Source: Candidatus Altimarinota bacterium
Lineage (GTDB): Bacteria; Patescibacteriota; Gracilibacteria; BD1-5; UBA6164
Length of the DNA: 64,000 nucleotides
Assembly (NCBI GenBank): GCA_030683605.1
Contig: JAUXPL010000018.1
Coordinates: 1-64,000, forward strand
Reading direction: 5' to 3'
Made by a program: the position numbers and the translations under genes. The notes below the pieces were generated by a model that was given only the letters and a program-made list of their open reading frames with translations, had not been told where the DNA came from and searched no databases. Shown here one piece after another: positions 1 to 10,064 of this stretch (position 1 is the stretch's first letter; each line of letters starts with the position of its first letter).

Positions 1-104
1 GTATTAATTATTCTGTTTTACTTTCTCTTTATTGGAAAAATCCTGCTCAATTTTTTAGTAGATACAAATTAATTCGTGATCAATTTTTAAAAAATAGAAA
101 CTAA
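1..104 (+). CDS. C-terminal end of a gene cut by the window edge
   Basis: Reading frame 3 is open from the window edge and ends at TAA 102-104, giving about 33 residues that include SRYKLIRDQFLKNRN. The stop codon lies inside the stem of the terminator hairpin that follows, which is common for a true gene end. No family can be named from so short a tail. Confidence 0.5.
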   Translation, partial: INYSVLLSLYWKNPAQFFSRYKLIRDQFLKNRN

Positions 105-120
105 TTTTAGTTTCTATTTT
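91..120 (+). terminator. Rho-independent terminator
   Basis: A perfect 12-bp stem (AAAATAGAAACT / AGTTTCTATTTT) with a 6-nt loop overlaps the stop of the truncated gene at the window start. The arms are A-rich and T-rich, so it could work in either direction. Confidence 0.7.
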
Positions 121-472
121 GATTAGTGTGAGCGATTACAACTATTGATATTTACATAAATTAATAAAGTAGTATAATTATAAAAATTTATCTTACTAAG
201 TCAATTTTTTAGATTATCATAATTGCAAAAAAAATATTAGTCTATACTTAAAATAATATACAATTTTTTAAATTATTAATTTATATTTAATGAATCTTGG
301 TATAATCACTCAGAAATAAAAAAATTTTGAAATAGTATAGAATTGTAAAACAAAATTGATTAAATAAAAAAATCTATAACAAAACTGGTATACTCCTATC
401 CCCTTCAAATTCAATAATTTTTGTTCTAATCTCATGTACTAAGGAGTACCAAAAGAGAAAGAAAAAATCATT
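121..472. other. Intergenic stretch, no gene seen
   Basis: About 350 AT-rich bases between a terminator and the end of the DUF3179 gene. No open frame with protein-like composition was found under code 25 on either strand. A loose inverted repeat (GGTATACTCCT near 387 and AAGGAGTACC near 441) has a loop too long to call a terminator. Confidence 0.5.
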
Positions 473-1507
473 TTATTTACTCCATATATTTTTATTTCAC
501 ATATTATGTGTTATAAAACTAAACCACATTTCATAGTATCATGGTATACTTTCTCACTCAAAATTTACTTCAATAAGTCATTTATTATATATTGCATTAT
601 AAACTTTATCTCAAATTTGTAAGCTAGCAGTTTCCTCTTTTACCAAATCTTTAAGATTAAAAGCTATAGAAAATCAAGAGTGATTCACTATATAAAACAT
701 TTCTTTTTTATGAAAACTAGCATCAGTATTTTGTATAGGAAAATACAATAAATCACTTTTATCATAGTTACCGTATGGTATTACTCAATAATTTCTAGAA
801 AAACCTGTTTTATCACTTAAAACTTTTCAATCAGGAAAATTACTAATAAAATCACTAAAAGATAACACATTTCATCTAATATTTTCTAATTGTATTCATA
901 ACATATCTCAAACAACTGCTTTTCAAAGACTTTGAGACCATAATGTTTCAGTTTTATTATCATACATCAACATATTTAATTCATAAAGTTTTCAACTAAC
1001 TCCAAAATACAATTCTTCTCAATTTACTACTCTATCAAAAACTATACTACTTCAACAAAGAGGACAAAAAGTAACAGCAAATTTATTCTCTCATATAACA
1101 TCATTAACTATCTCATGCCAAACTAATATAGAAAAAGGATAAAATCTAGAAATTCAATCAAGTGAAACAGCAATTCAAGTCTCATCATCTGTTAAATATT
1201 TCATATATGACTTAGCTTCACTTATAGATAAAAAGTTTGGTTTATTTATCGCAGGTATTCAGTCTTTTCATGGTCATCAATCAAGAACTAATTTTATATC
1301 TATACTAGTTTTTTTTGTATTAGTTTTTAATTTATCTCTAGAAAAATTAAATTCTTTTTTTTCTTGTGGATTTTTATTTTCTTTTAACTGTTCAGTCTTT
1401 ATTACTGGAGTTTTGTCTGATTCAATAGAACAAGAATAAAGAAAAATAACATAAGCTATAATTATTATATATTTAATCATAATAAATTTATTAAAAAAAT
1501 AAGCCAT
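473..1507 (-). CDS. DUF3179-domain lipoprotein
   Basis: 344 residues under code 25. The N-terminus has a hydrophobic segment ending in a lipobox (LYSC, Cys about residue 26), so the protein is probably a membrane-anchored lipoprotein. From about residue 80 it matches DUF3179: a DGIPAI-like start, a FCPLCGSS Cys pair, the FGVSGKLYELNMLMYD block, then LWSQSLGKAVVGD. More than twenty Gly residues are UGA, including the Gly of PLCG. Two starts are possible: ATG at 1507, or an internal Met about 10 codons later just ahead of the signal segment. The biochemical role of DUF3179 is unknown. Confidence in the family is high. Confidence 0.9.
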
Positions 1508-1703
1508 AAAGAAATCATAACAAAAATTTTTAGAAACAAATATAAAAAAGTTACTTCATAATAATTATGAACCTTAAAAAAATCTAAAATAAATTTATTC
1601 AAAAATTTTACTCCATTAGAAAGTACTCTTAGTATGTGAAAAAATCTTTGTTTTTATTCTTAATATAGTATTTTTAAGAGGCTATTAAGGAAACGATAAT
1701 TAA

Positions 1704-1731
1704 AAATACCTAAATAATTATTTAGGTATTT
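1704..1731. terminator. Terminator hairpin downstream of the PiT-like gene
   Basis: Inverted repeat AAATACCTAAAT / ATTTAGGTATTT with a short loop and T-rich flanks, placed about 40 bp past the stop of the minus-strand permease gene. It lies between two minus-strand genes, so it most likely ends the permease transcript. Confidence 0.65.
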
Positions 1732-1769
1732 CTCTTTAAGTTATTTTTGTAGTTTTTATTTTATTTTCT

Positions 1770-2720
1770 TTATGCTCATATTCATTGAACTAATAAAACA
1801 GTAATGATTGAAATTGCTAAACCAAATAATACTTTTATTAAATCTTTTCAAACTATTGGAAATAAATCTTTAAATACAATATTTTTATTAGTTGCATATA
1901 ATCAAAACTCTCTTCATGCTAGAAGTCAAACAAAAACCCATGTAGTAGACATTGGAATATTATTATATTCTTTAAAATATAATAATATAAATGCATAAAC
2001 TAAATCAATTAATGTTGCCGTTTTTATATACTCTATATTTGTTTTAGATAAAATTAATTCTTGTATTTTTCATCATCTTTGTGCAAAGATATACAGTAAA
2101 GCTAATGAAAAAGCAATACTAACTAAAAACATTTGATATAATTCTATATTTCTAGGTAAAAATACTGAAATATTTGCCATATCATGAGTTAGCCATGACC
2201 ACCATAAAAATCATGTAGAAAACCATTGAAAATATCTCCACCTTTGTTCTGATTTTTTAGATAGTTCAGCTTTAAAATAATTTTCAAAAAATTTACTTAT
2301 TATATACCATAATACCATAGCTACTATAAAAGCTATAGAATATCATAAAAGTGAATTTGTTAATATTTTTGAAAATACAACTCAACTAGCAAAGGTTGAT
2401 AAAACTAATAATGATGTAGAAACCGGAATTCAATATCTTGTAAGAATCACTAAACTAATCGGAGCAGCCACATGGTACCATTGTATTTCTTGGAAAGGTA
2501 TTCTATCTAGTCTTCAATATGAAATATCTCACGAATATGCAAACCAACTATACCAAATAGTAAATAATAGTATAGATGTTATAAATAACCATAAATATTG
2601 CCACTTTACTTTTTTATTTGATGCAATGAATGTTCCCAAAGTTTGCATACTATCGTTAGCAATTACTGAATAAACAGTAAACGAGAAACCTAAAACCATA
2701 AAAATACTATATAATTCCAT
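1770..2720 (-). CDS. Multi-pass membrane protein, distantly PiT (phosphate permease)-like
   Basis: 316 residues with roughly eight hydrophobic segments. Motifs recall the inorganic phosphate transporter (PiT) family. IANDSMQTLGTFIA near residue 20 corresponds to the GAND...N..GT signature of PiT repeats, and GIPVSTSLL near residue 100 corresponds to its IPVSTTH motif. A charged loop (AELSKKSEQRW) sits mid-protein. UGA encodes Gly throughout. This is either a divergent PiT permease or an uncharacterised family sharing the PiT fold; the substrate cannot be read from the sequence. The start at 2720 gives an N-terminal helix directly. Confidence 0.6.
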
Positions 2721-3120
2721 TAGATATTTTTACAAAATAAATTAAATAAATTAATAAAATTTAATAAGTATTTTTTTCAATAAAATTAAATATTATATTA
2801 ATTTATTGAGCTTATTATTTAAAATTTAATTTAAATATAAACTTAATTTTGAGTTTAGTTATTAAAAAAAATAAGTCAAAAAAATTATCTTAAAATTGTA
2901 AAATAAAAAAGTTTAAAGGCATAATCTAAATTATAGTGGAGAAAGTAAAAATTTAATTATAATAATAAAGTACTAAGGTTCTATTCCTCAAAAATTATAT
3001 TATGTAGCTAATTTATATGTTTTTTAGATATATTGTCAATTTTATTCTTGACTTTTTATATTTTTTATATATAAATCTCATACTGAAAAATTATTCAAAC
3101 AAAAACAAAAGGTATCAAAA
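2721..3120. other. Intergenic stretch between divergent genes
   Basis: 400 bases of extremely AT-rich sequence separate the minus-strand permease from the plus-strand secreted protein. No open frame was convincing. The only recognisable signal is the promoter at 3048-3075. Confidence 0.5.
3048..3075 (+). promoter_or_regulatory. Sigma70-like promoter of the secreted protein gene
   Basis: TTGACT at 3048-3053 and TATAAA at 3070-3075 with a 16-bp spacer, 45 bp upstream of the ATG at 3121. The spacing matches that of the rpoD and ATP synthase promoters in this window. Confidence 0.55.
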
Positions 3121-3600
3121 ATGAATATCATCAAATTTATTGGAATAGTATTATTGTTTTTTATTTCTCATACTGCTTCAGCTATTGAGGTAAAATCAAT
3201 AGTTGATAAATTGAACCAAATTCCTGCTAAAAGCTTCATAAGTAAGCAAGTTGTTTTTGATGATCAAGAGCTAGATGATGAAGCTCATGTTTCTGGCAAG
3301 TATAGATTACAGGTCACTTTCATATCAAATGGTACTTTTTATACCATATGGGATTATGATAGCTATGTTGGAAACGATATACTTCTGGTATCATATGTAC
3401 CAGTAAGTGTAGTGAACCAAAAATATTCTTCAGTATTTAGTTTAGATGAAGTAACTGGTGAGATTATTGATATCATGGAAGCCAAAGACGGTGGTAATAC
3501 AATCTATGCTAATTACTCTGAGACTACAATAAAAAAACAAAATACTAAACAAATAGTTAAAAAACATCTGAATAATATCAAAGCATTTCTAAAAATGTAG
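3121..3600 (+). CDS. Secreted protein of unknown family, free of UGA-Gly codons
   Basis: 159 residues. The N-terminus is a classical signal peptide: a hydrophobic stretch ending ASA, with cleavage likely before IEVKS (about residue 21). The mature part is mixed and probably beta-rich; I do not recognise it. An AAAGGT stretch about 8 nt before the ATG is a reasonable ribosome binding site, unlike most genes here. All Gly codons are GGN and none is UGA, and the gene ends in TAG followed by a GC-rich terminator. Most neighbours of this length contain many UGA-Gly codons, so recent acquisition from a standard-code donor, or selection against UGA, is possible. Confidence 0.75.
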   Translation: MNIIKFIGIVLLFFISHTASAIEVKSIVDKLNQIPAKSFISKQVVFDDQELDDEAHVSGKYRLQVTFISNGTFYTIWDYDSYVGNDILLVSYVPVSVVNQKYSSVFSLDEVTGEIIDIMEAKDGGNTIYANYSETTIKKQNTKQIVKKHLNNIKAFLKM

Positions 3601-3620
3601 AGATATTATTTAGCGAAAAC

Positions 3621-3646
3621 AAAAGCCCTCGTAATGAGGGCTTTTT
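3621..3646 (+). terminator. Strong Rho-independent terminator
   Basis: AAAAGCCCTC / GAGGGCTTTTT with a 5-nt loop directly after the secreted protein gene. It is the most canonical GC-rich terminator in the window. Confidence 0.9.
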
Positions 3647-3712
3647 AATTTGTATTGATTTTATAATATTATCATTAGTATATTAAATAATAATATCATC
3701 TAATACAAAAAT

Positions 3713-4414
3713 ATGCTAAAACAATTAATTCAAGACCTAGAAAAATTATCTGATCCAAATAGAGCTATCAATTCTGCGAGATATTTCAAAACATGATTAT
3801 GACAATACTGAGAATGAGATAAATTTTATGGCATCACTGTTCCAGAAACTAGAATAGTAGTAAAAAAATATTATAAATTACTGAGTTTGGATGATGTAGA
3901 AAAATTGATACTAAACGAATACCATGAACAAAGATTGACAGGATTGTTAGTATTAGTAGCCAAATTCAAATCTGCAAATGAAGATGAAAAAAAGAGTATT
4001 TATGAATTTTATATGGCTCATACTAAAAATATAAATAATTGGGATCTAGTAGATACTTCTGCATCGTATATTGTTTGAAATTATTTATATGACAAAGATA
4101 GAACTATATTATATGAATTATCAAAATCAGATAATCTATGGGAAAAAAGAATATCAATAATCTCTACATTTTTCTTCATAGCAAAAAAAGATTTCAATGA
4201 TAGTTTAAAAATATGCAAAATACTGATGAACGATAGTCATGATTTGATTCACAAAGCGACTTGATGGGCACTAAGAGAAATAGGTAAAAAAGATGAAGAA
4301 GTACTGACTAAATTCTTGGATGAAAATACATTACATATGCCTAGGACTATGCTCAGATATGCAATAGAAAAATTTGATGAAAATAAAAGAAAGCATTATT
4401 TGAATCTGAAATAA
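3713..4414 (+). CDS. DNA alkylation repair protein (AlkD/AlkC HEAT-repeat family)
   Basis: 233 residues, the usual length for this family. The N-terminal block RYFKTGLGQYGEGDKF followed by GITVPETR is the family signature; four of its Gly are UGA. The middle has MAHTKNINNWDLVDTSA, matching the conserved NNWDLVD helix, and the rest is alpha-helical HEAT-like. Members are glycosylases that excise alkylated purines (3-methyladenine, 7-methylguanine). The ATG at 3713 follows the upstream terminator by about 65 bp, and the gene ends in a strong hairpin. It appears to be a single-gene unit. Confidence 0.9.
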
Positions 4415-4450
4415 AAAACACACATACAAAATCTTGTATGTGTGTTTTTT
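4413..4450. terminator. Bidirectional terminator
   Basis: AAAAAACACACATACAA / TTGTATGTGTGTTTTTT hairpin between the convergent AlkD-like gene (plus) and the cold-shock gene (minus). Arms end in A-runs and T-runs, so it can serve both transcripts. Confidence 0.85.
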
Positions 4451-4458
4451 ATGAATAA

Positions 4459-4656
4459 TTATATAACTTTTACATTTACAGCATTCATTCCTCTTTTTCC
4501 TTCTTCAAGGTCAAATTTAACATTTTCTCCTTCATTTAATTCTCTATTTCCTTCAACTCCAGAAATATGAACAAAATATTCATTGTTAGTATCATCTTCT
4601 ACTATGAACCCAAAACCTTTAGTTTCGTTAAAAAACTTAACTTTACCTGTACTCAT
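4459..4656 (-). CDS. cspA: Cold-shock domain protein (CspA family)
   Basis: 65 residues, typical length. It has the RNP1 motif KGFGFI and RNP2 motif YFVHIS, starting MSTGKVKFFNETKG. It binds single-stranded nucleic acid as an RNA chaperone. All Gly codons are GGN, which fits a highly expressed gene under codon selection, although neighbours use UGA freely. It faces the PadR gene across a 246-bp divergent intergenic region. Confidence 0.97.
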   Translation of the reverse strand: MSTGKVKFFNETKGFGFIVEDDTNNEYFVHISGVEGNRELNEGENVKFDLEEGKRGMNAVNVKVI

Positions 4657-4805
4657 TATAATAATGTATAAAAAATAAATAGATTAATATTGAATATAAT
4701 AATTATATTAAAAATTAATGACATAAGATTACTCATTTTTTTCTGATAATCAATACAATATTATATTTTATATAAAATTACTTTACAAATAAATTTAAAA
4801 CAATA

Positions 4806-4830
4806 TACTACCTTGTAATACAAAGTAGTA
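4806..4830. promoter_or_regulatory. Near-perfect palindrome, candidate PadR operator
   Basis: Left arm TACTACCTTGTA (4806-4817), centre A, right arm TACAAAGTAGTA (4819-4830): 11 of 12 positions pair. It lies in the divergent region about 75 bp upstream of the PadR-family gene. PadR regulators commonly repress their own operon through inverted repeats of this kind. The position is seen; the operator role is inferred. Confidence 0.5.
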
Positions 4831-4902
4831 AAATATTTATTTACTATAAATAAATATTTATTATATATTTGTATATTAGTATGTAATACCTATTTTAATT
4901 AT

Positions 4903-5259
4903 ATGTCTGAAAATATAGAGAAAATAACTTCCCAAATGCGTAAATGAATATTAGAATATGTCATTTTAATGATTATTGATTCAGATGAAGTATATTCTAG
5001 TGATATATTAAATATTTTAAAAAATAACAAACTTATAGTAGTAGAATGAACTCTATACCCTCTTTTATCTAGATTAAAAAATGATTCTCTTATAGCATAC
5101 TACTGGGTAGAATCCAAGTCTGGGCCTCCTAGAAAATACTTAAAATTAACAAAACAAGGAAAAGAAACACTTAAAACAATGAGTATAATCTGGAATGAAT
5201 TAAAGTCTGCTGTAAATAATATATCAATTAAAAAAAATAGTTTAATAATAAATAATTAA
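4903..5259 (+). CDS. PadR family transcriptional regulator
   Basis: 118 residues with a winged-helix domain. MRKGILEYVILMII at residues 12-25 is the first helix, EGTLYPLLSRLKNDSLI is the recognition-helix block (typical GTIYPLL), and PPRKYLKLTKQGKE is the wing (typical RKYY.LT..G). The Gly before TLYP is UGA. It probably represses the operon it starts, together with the PspC-domain gene 2 bp downstream. PadR-PspC pairs are often envelope-stress modules. Confidence 0.9.
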
Positions 5260-5261
5260 AT

Positions 5262-5807
5262 ATGAATGAAATAATTATAAATGAAAAGAAATATTTACTA
5301 TCTGAAACTGCAAATGTTTTTTTGAAGAAATATTTACTTAGGATGAAAAACTTCATAAATACTAATAAATTAGAAATAGAAGTTTACAATGATATAGAAG
5401 AAAGAGTATCTGAAAAATTTGATGAATTACTTGAAAAACAAGAAATCAAAGAAATAAGTGACAAATCAGTAATATCAATAGTAAATGAGATATGAGAGCC
5501 AACTGAAATATTTAATGATATTTTAGAAGATGATAAAAATACTAATAATGATACAAAAAACACTATAAAAGAAATATTTTCAAACAAAGCTAAACCACTT
5601 ACAAGAAATTCAAGTAAATGAATAATATCATGAGTATGTTATTGAATAGGTGAAAAATTTGATATAGATCCTTTATGGATTAGATTACTGTTTATTATAG
5701 GTACTTTTGCATGATGAAGTACTATTATTCTATATATTGCCCTAATAATACTGTTACCAGATGTATCTGAGAATAAAAAAATTGGAACAAAAACAGAAAA
5801 CAAGTAA
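5262..5807 (+). CDS. PspC-domain membrane protein
   Basis: 181 residues. The N-terminal 100 residues are charged and helical, with ERVSEKFDELLEKQEIKEI, and likely cytoplasmic. The C-terminus (about 110-170) is a PspC domain: ISGVCYGIGEKFDIDPLWIR followed by two hydrophobic segments. This is the stress-response toxin regulator/phage shock protein C fold. It starts 2 bp after the PadR stop, so the two are co-transcribed and probably translationally coupled. UGA is Gly at GVCYGIGEK and TFAGGS. PspC-like proteins sense envelope stress, and the PadR partner probably controls dosage. Confidence 0.85.
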
Positions 5808-5842
5808 CAAAAAAACTTACATAAATTTATGTAAGTTTTTTT
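5808..5842. terminator. Bidirectional terminator
   Basis: AAAAAACTTACATAAATTTATGTAAGTTTTTTT, a long AT-rich inverted repeat between the convergent PspC gene and the DEAD-box helicase gene. Confidence 0.8.
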
Positions 5843-5843
5843 G

Positions 5844-7112
5844 TTATATAGTTGGTTTATTTCTCTTGTTTCTTGATCTCCTAATATTCCTCTTACTATT
5901 TGCTGAAACTGGTTTTTTTTCTAGAAATACTTTTTTGGTTTTTGATGGTTTAGATGATTTATTAGTTAAATCTATAGTTATAGGATATGGATGATCTGTA
6001 ACAACATCTATTTCCCTACCTATTATTTTTTGTATATCTAGTAAATATTCTACTTCTTCATGATTACAAAATGAAAATGCAGTTCAATCAAGTCAAGCTC
6101 TCCCAGTACGTCATATACGGTGTACATATGTCTCTGGCTCGTTCGGTAAATCATAATTGATAACATATCATAATTCTACTACATCTATTCATCTAGCAGC
6201 AATATCTGTAGCTATTAATACTCTTGTCTGTCATCACTTGAAATTACTCAATGCTCTTTGACGAGCATTTTGAGATTTATTCCCATGAATAGCTTCTGCT
6301 GCTACTCATGCTGCTGCCAAATCTTTCACAATTCTATCTGCTCAATGCTTAGTACGGCTAAATACCAATATTGCTTTCATTTCTTTATTTGATAATAAAT
6401 GAGTTAATAAATGTTTTTTATCATTTTTACTTACAAAAAATAATGATTGTTTAACAGTATCAGCAGTAGATGATACTGGAGTTACTTCTACATGTACAGG
6501 ATTATGAAGTATAGAATTAGCTAAAGTCATTATTTCTTTTGGCATAGTAGCTGAGAAAAACAATGTTTGTTTTTTGCTAGGTAATTTAGTCAATACTTTT
6601 TTTACATCGTTTATAAATCACATATTTAGCATTCTATCTGCTTCATCTAATGTAAATATTTCTACTTTTTTCAAATCTATAAATCATTGATTCATCAAAT
6701 CAAGTAATCTACCAGGAGTAGCCACTAAAATATCTACTCATTTATTTAACTTAATCACTTGAGAATGCTGATTTACTCAACCAAAAATAACAGCATGACT
6801 TAATCATAATTCTTTTCAGTATAAATTTATATTTTCTTCTATTTGAATTGCTAACTCACGAGTTGGTGTCAAAATAAGACATTTAATACTTTTTGATACA
6901 TTTCAAAGTTGCTTTTTTGTATAAAGTGTTTGCAAAATAGGTATAGCAAAAGCTGCTGTCTTCCCTGTTCATGTCTGTGCTGAACCTAGTACATCTCTAG
7001 CTGCCAATATATGAGGAATGGCTTTTTCTTGAATAGGAGTTGGATTAGTATATCATTTTTTTTCTAGTGATTTAAGTATAGGACTAATAATTTCAAGTTG
7101 TTTGAATAACAT
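5844..7112 (-). CDS. DEAD-box ATP-dependent RNA helicase
   Basis: 422 residues. In order: Q motif (GYTNPTPIQEKAIP), motif I AQTGTGKT, Ia PTRELA, Ib TPGR, motif II DEAD, motif III SAT, motif V ATDIAARGMDV, motif VI HRMGRTGRAG. The tail is rich in Lys/Arg (RRSRNKRNK), as in RhlE/CsdA-type helicases that act in ribosome assembly or RNA turnover in the cold. UGA encodes Gly in several motifs, including the last GLD region. The cold-shock gene nearby suggests a shared theme, but they are separate transcripts. The start at 7112 gives a standard N-terminus (MLFKQLEI). Confidence 0.95.
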
Positions 7113-7178
7113 TAATGATTGGTTAAAAATAATTTAATTAAGAAATAGATTATATTCACAAAAGTAGTTTTGTCACAA

Positions 7179-7213
7179 AATAATAAAACTTCAGTATAAG
7201 AAGTTTTATTATT
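7179..7213 (-). terminator. Terminator of the 23-25 kDa hypothetical protein
   Basis: AATAATAAAACTTC / GAAGTTTTATTATT, a 14-bp stem that overlaps the last codons of the minus-strand gene ending at 7209. Confidence 0.8.
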
Positions 7214-7847
7214 CATTTTCATTATCAGATTGATGAATATTTTGTAAAACTATTACTGTTCATGTTAACCATTCATAAATTCTATCATCATCATTCGAAT
7301 CCATAAAAAATAAATTCAAATCTTTTGTTTCATTATTCATACTTGGATCAAAATAATCATACTGAATATTTCATTCTCATAAATATATAGTAATATATCT
7401 ACCTTGATTTTCAATATTAAATATTTCAAATTCTAAATTTGGTCAATTTATTTTCTTAATAACCCCTACATTCATTCATTTATCCTGTAATAATAATATT
7501 ACATATTCCAATTCTTTTCTAAGTAAATAATATTGTATTTTTTCTGTCATCTTGAATACAGCATTATCTAAATCAGCTTCTGGTAAGCTTGAATCTATAA
7601 AATATTTTATAGGTACTTTTTTATCATAATATAAATTTCAACTTAACAAAAAATCTCAATTTAATGTTTTTGATAATTTTGCCTCTGTAAATTTTATTTT
7701 AAAAATACCATTAGATAAATTTAGTTTAATTATAGATGATGTTTTTTGTTTTATTGTTTCCATTATAACTGAGAATTTTTTTCAAAATATGTTTGTTAAT
7801 TCCAATCAATATTTTTGGATATCAACATTAGAGCGATTAATTGTCAT
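7209..7847 (-). CDS. Hypothetical acidic protein
   Basis: 212 residues under code 25; I do not recognise the family. The upstream ATG at 7847 is preferred over an in-frame Met at 7763. The intervening 28 codons read through two UGA-Gly and look protein-like (MTINRSNVDIQKYGLEL). The protein is soluble, with no signal or membrane segment, mixed alpha/beta, and ends in an acidic tail (HQSDNENE). It is followed by its own terminator and appears monocistronic. Confidence 0.7.
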
Positions 7848-7960
7848 TATTAATGTATATTATAAATAATTTTATATATAATACTTATAAATATGATTAA
7901 GTCAATACTATTTATAGTAATCTGTAGAAATTAAAGTTTAATTTGTATTTTAAGCGAATA

Positions 7961-7995
7961 AAAAATATGAGAGTTAAATTAACTCTCATATTTTT
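7961..7995 (-). terminator. Terminator hairpin
   Basis: AAAAATATGAGAGTTAA / TTAACTCTCATATTTTT, overlapping the stop of the small membrane protein gene (minus). T-rich in that direction. Confidence 0.75.
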
Positions 7996-8209
7996 ATTTT
8001 CTTACTTTACATTCGTCCCCATCACATTTAAGTAAAGGACATTTTACTGATTTATGTCATGCGACAGATATCATGGTAAAAAATATTCCTATCAAGAAAA
8101 AAGCTAATCAACTAAGAAAACCAAGAGTCTGAATACCTGGATTATTTATCATCAAGTAAACTCAAATCGCTAATACTGATAATCTAATAACTAATGCTAA
8201 GTATTTCAT
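7994..8209 (-). CDS. Small two-helix membrane protein with C-terminal Cys cluster
   Basis: 71 residues. Two hydrophobic segments (about 3-22 and 28-48) are followed by a short tail with three Cys (VKCPLLKCDGDECKV), which could bind metal. UGA is Gly in both helices. The family is not recognised. It lies between the hypothetical gene and msrAB, all on the minus strand but each with its own spacing, so an operon is uncertain. Confidence 0.65.
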
Positions 8210-8283
8210 ATTTAATATTTTAATAATAAATGTATTTACATTATAACAATTATTATTATTATACAAAATAAATATTATTTATT

Positions 8284-9255
8284 TTAAAATAATCCCGAAT
8301 ACTTCTCATAGCCTTTTTCTTTCATTTCACTCAATGGAACAAATTTCATTGCAGCACTATTTATACAATATCTAAGTCATCATTTATCAGTTGGTCCATC
8401 ATCAAATACATGTCACAAATGTGAATCCGCATTTTTACTTCTGATTTCTGTTCTAGTAGAAAAAAGAGTGTTATCCTGTTGTTCATCTAGCATACTATCA
8501 TCTATAGGTTTTGTAAAACTTGGCCATCCAGTACCAGAATCGAACTTGTCTTTAGATGAAAAAAGTGGAGTTCAATCTATCACATCTACATAAATTCCAT
8601 CTTCATGATTGTCCCAGTATTCATTATCAAATGGTTTTTCTGTTCATGCTTCTTGTGTAACTTTGTATTGTAGAGGAGTTAATTTCTTTTTCAATATATC
8701 TTGAAAATCTAAACTAGTTGATTCAGGTTTATTATATTTTTTTATGAAATATTCTCTACCTGATCATTTCTTGTATAGGTTATATCTAAAACTAGATTTC
8801 TTATAATAGTCTTGATGATATTCTTCAGCAGAATAAAAAGTAGTAAATGGAATTATCAAAGTAGCTATATCTTTATCAAATCTTTTTGAATCTTGTAATG
8901 CTTTTTTTGAACTTTCTGCAATAGCTTTTTCTTCATGGTTTTCATATATTATTGCAGTAGTATATTGATATCATTTATCAGCAAATTGTCAGTATGGATC
9001 CGTTGGATCTATTTGACTCCAGTATAGTTCTACTAATCTTTCATATGATATTTTACTTGGGTCATATACTACTTTTACTGCTTCTCTATGATTTGTATTT
9101 CCTGTGGAAACTTTATCATAAGTAGCATCCTCTTCACTACCTCATGCATATCATGAAATAGCTTCCTTTACTCAGTCTTGTGCTTCAAATATTCATTCCA
9201 TACACCAAAAACACCCTCCTGCAAAATATGCTTCTTTTAGATCAGTATTTGACAT
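8284..9255 (-). CDS. msrAB: Peptide methionine sulfoxide reductase MsrA-MsrB fusion
   Basis: 323 residues: MsrA (about 1-165) then MsrB (about 185-320). MsrA shows the catalytic GGCFWCME motif at residues 13-20 and GYAGG. MsrB shows GTGWPSF, the conserved HLGHVF and the catalytic Cys in RYCINSAAM. The CxxC zinc pairs of many MsrB are absent. The protein repairs oxidised methionine, S-sulfoxide by MsrA and R-sulfoxide by MsrB. No signal peptide is visible, so it is probably cytoplasmic. UGA-Gly occurs within MsrA, for example GYAGGS. Confidence 0.97.
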
Positions 9256-9368
9256 AATTTTATTATTAGTGTTAAAATTTGTAAATGCTTATTAATATAA
9301 AATAAATAGTAATGAATATAACAAGTGAAATAATTAAAATTTTCATAAAATTTTCATTTATTTTATAT

Positions 9369-10064
9369 CTATAATCTAGAATATTTTTCTTTTATTAATT
9401 CTGTTTTAACTCATAGTTTATACAAAATTCTTAAATATAACATAAAAATAAGAGTTTTTGTAGTTCAATTTTTCAAAAATTTTACAGATGAAGTAATTGT
9501 TTTATTTTTTATAATAAATATTTTTCATGATTTATTTAACTTTTTTGATATTTCGACATCTTCCATCAAACTTATTTCAGGAAATCATCATATTTTAAAA
9601 AATAATTCTCTAGTTACAAAAATAGAATTGTCTCAAAGTAAACTTCAAAAATATTTAACTCTGATATTTGTGATAAATGAATTTATTTCTAATAATAAAT
9701 TATTAGGTAAAAATTGTTTATAAAAACCACCATAATTATATTTAGTAATATCTAGATTGGATAATATTTCATGGTAAGATTTAGGTAAAATAGTATCATT
9801 ATGTAGAAAAAGTAATATATCTCCATTAGTATTTTTAGCTCATAAATTCATCAATTTAGACCTAGTTGATACTCATAAAAATTCTATTAACTTAATATCT
9901 ATATCAAATATATCTATTTTTTCCTTCAAATATGAAAATCTATTTCACTTATAAACAATTATCAATTCTATATTTTTTGTAATATTTATTAGATCTTTTA
10001 CATTTTTTATTGTAATATTTTCATCATAATAAGCAGGAATTATTATTGAGATTTTATTTTTCAT
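9369..10064 (-). CDS. Family 2-like glycosyltransferase, TIGR04283 type
   Basis: 231 residues. It starts KISIIIPAYYDE and has the LLFLHNDT motif (DxD-like) near residue 95, GGF acceptor-site motifs and MEDVEISKKL (ED motif). The combination SKLMNLGAKNTNGDILLFLHNDT matches TIGR04283, the rSAM/selenodomain-associated transferase 2 family (also described in arsenosugar contexts). It overlaps the stop of the TIGR04282-like gene by 11 bp, so the two are translationally coupled and probably act on the same sugar-type substrate. The actual product is unknown. Confidence 0.85.

Noticed and set aside
387-452. Inverted repeat near the end of the DUF3179 gene as a terminator
   Set aside because: The arms are short and about 45 bases apart with mismatches, so no stable hairpin is expected.
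6342-6593. Many apparent frameshifts or pseudogenes, for example the DEAD-box helicase broken into short ORFs
   Set aside because: Every break is a UGA at a glycine position; with code 25 the genes are intact.
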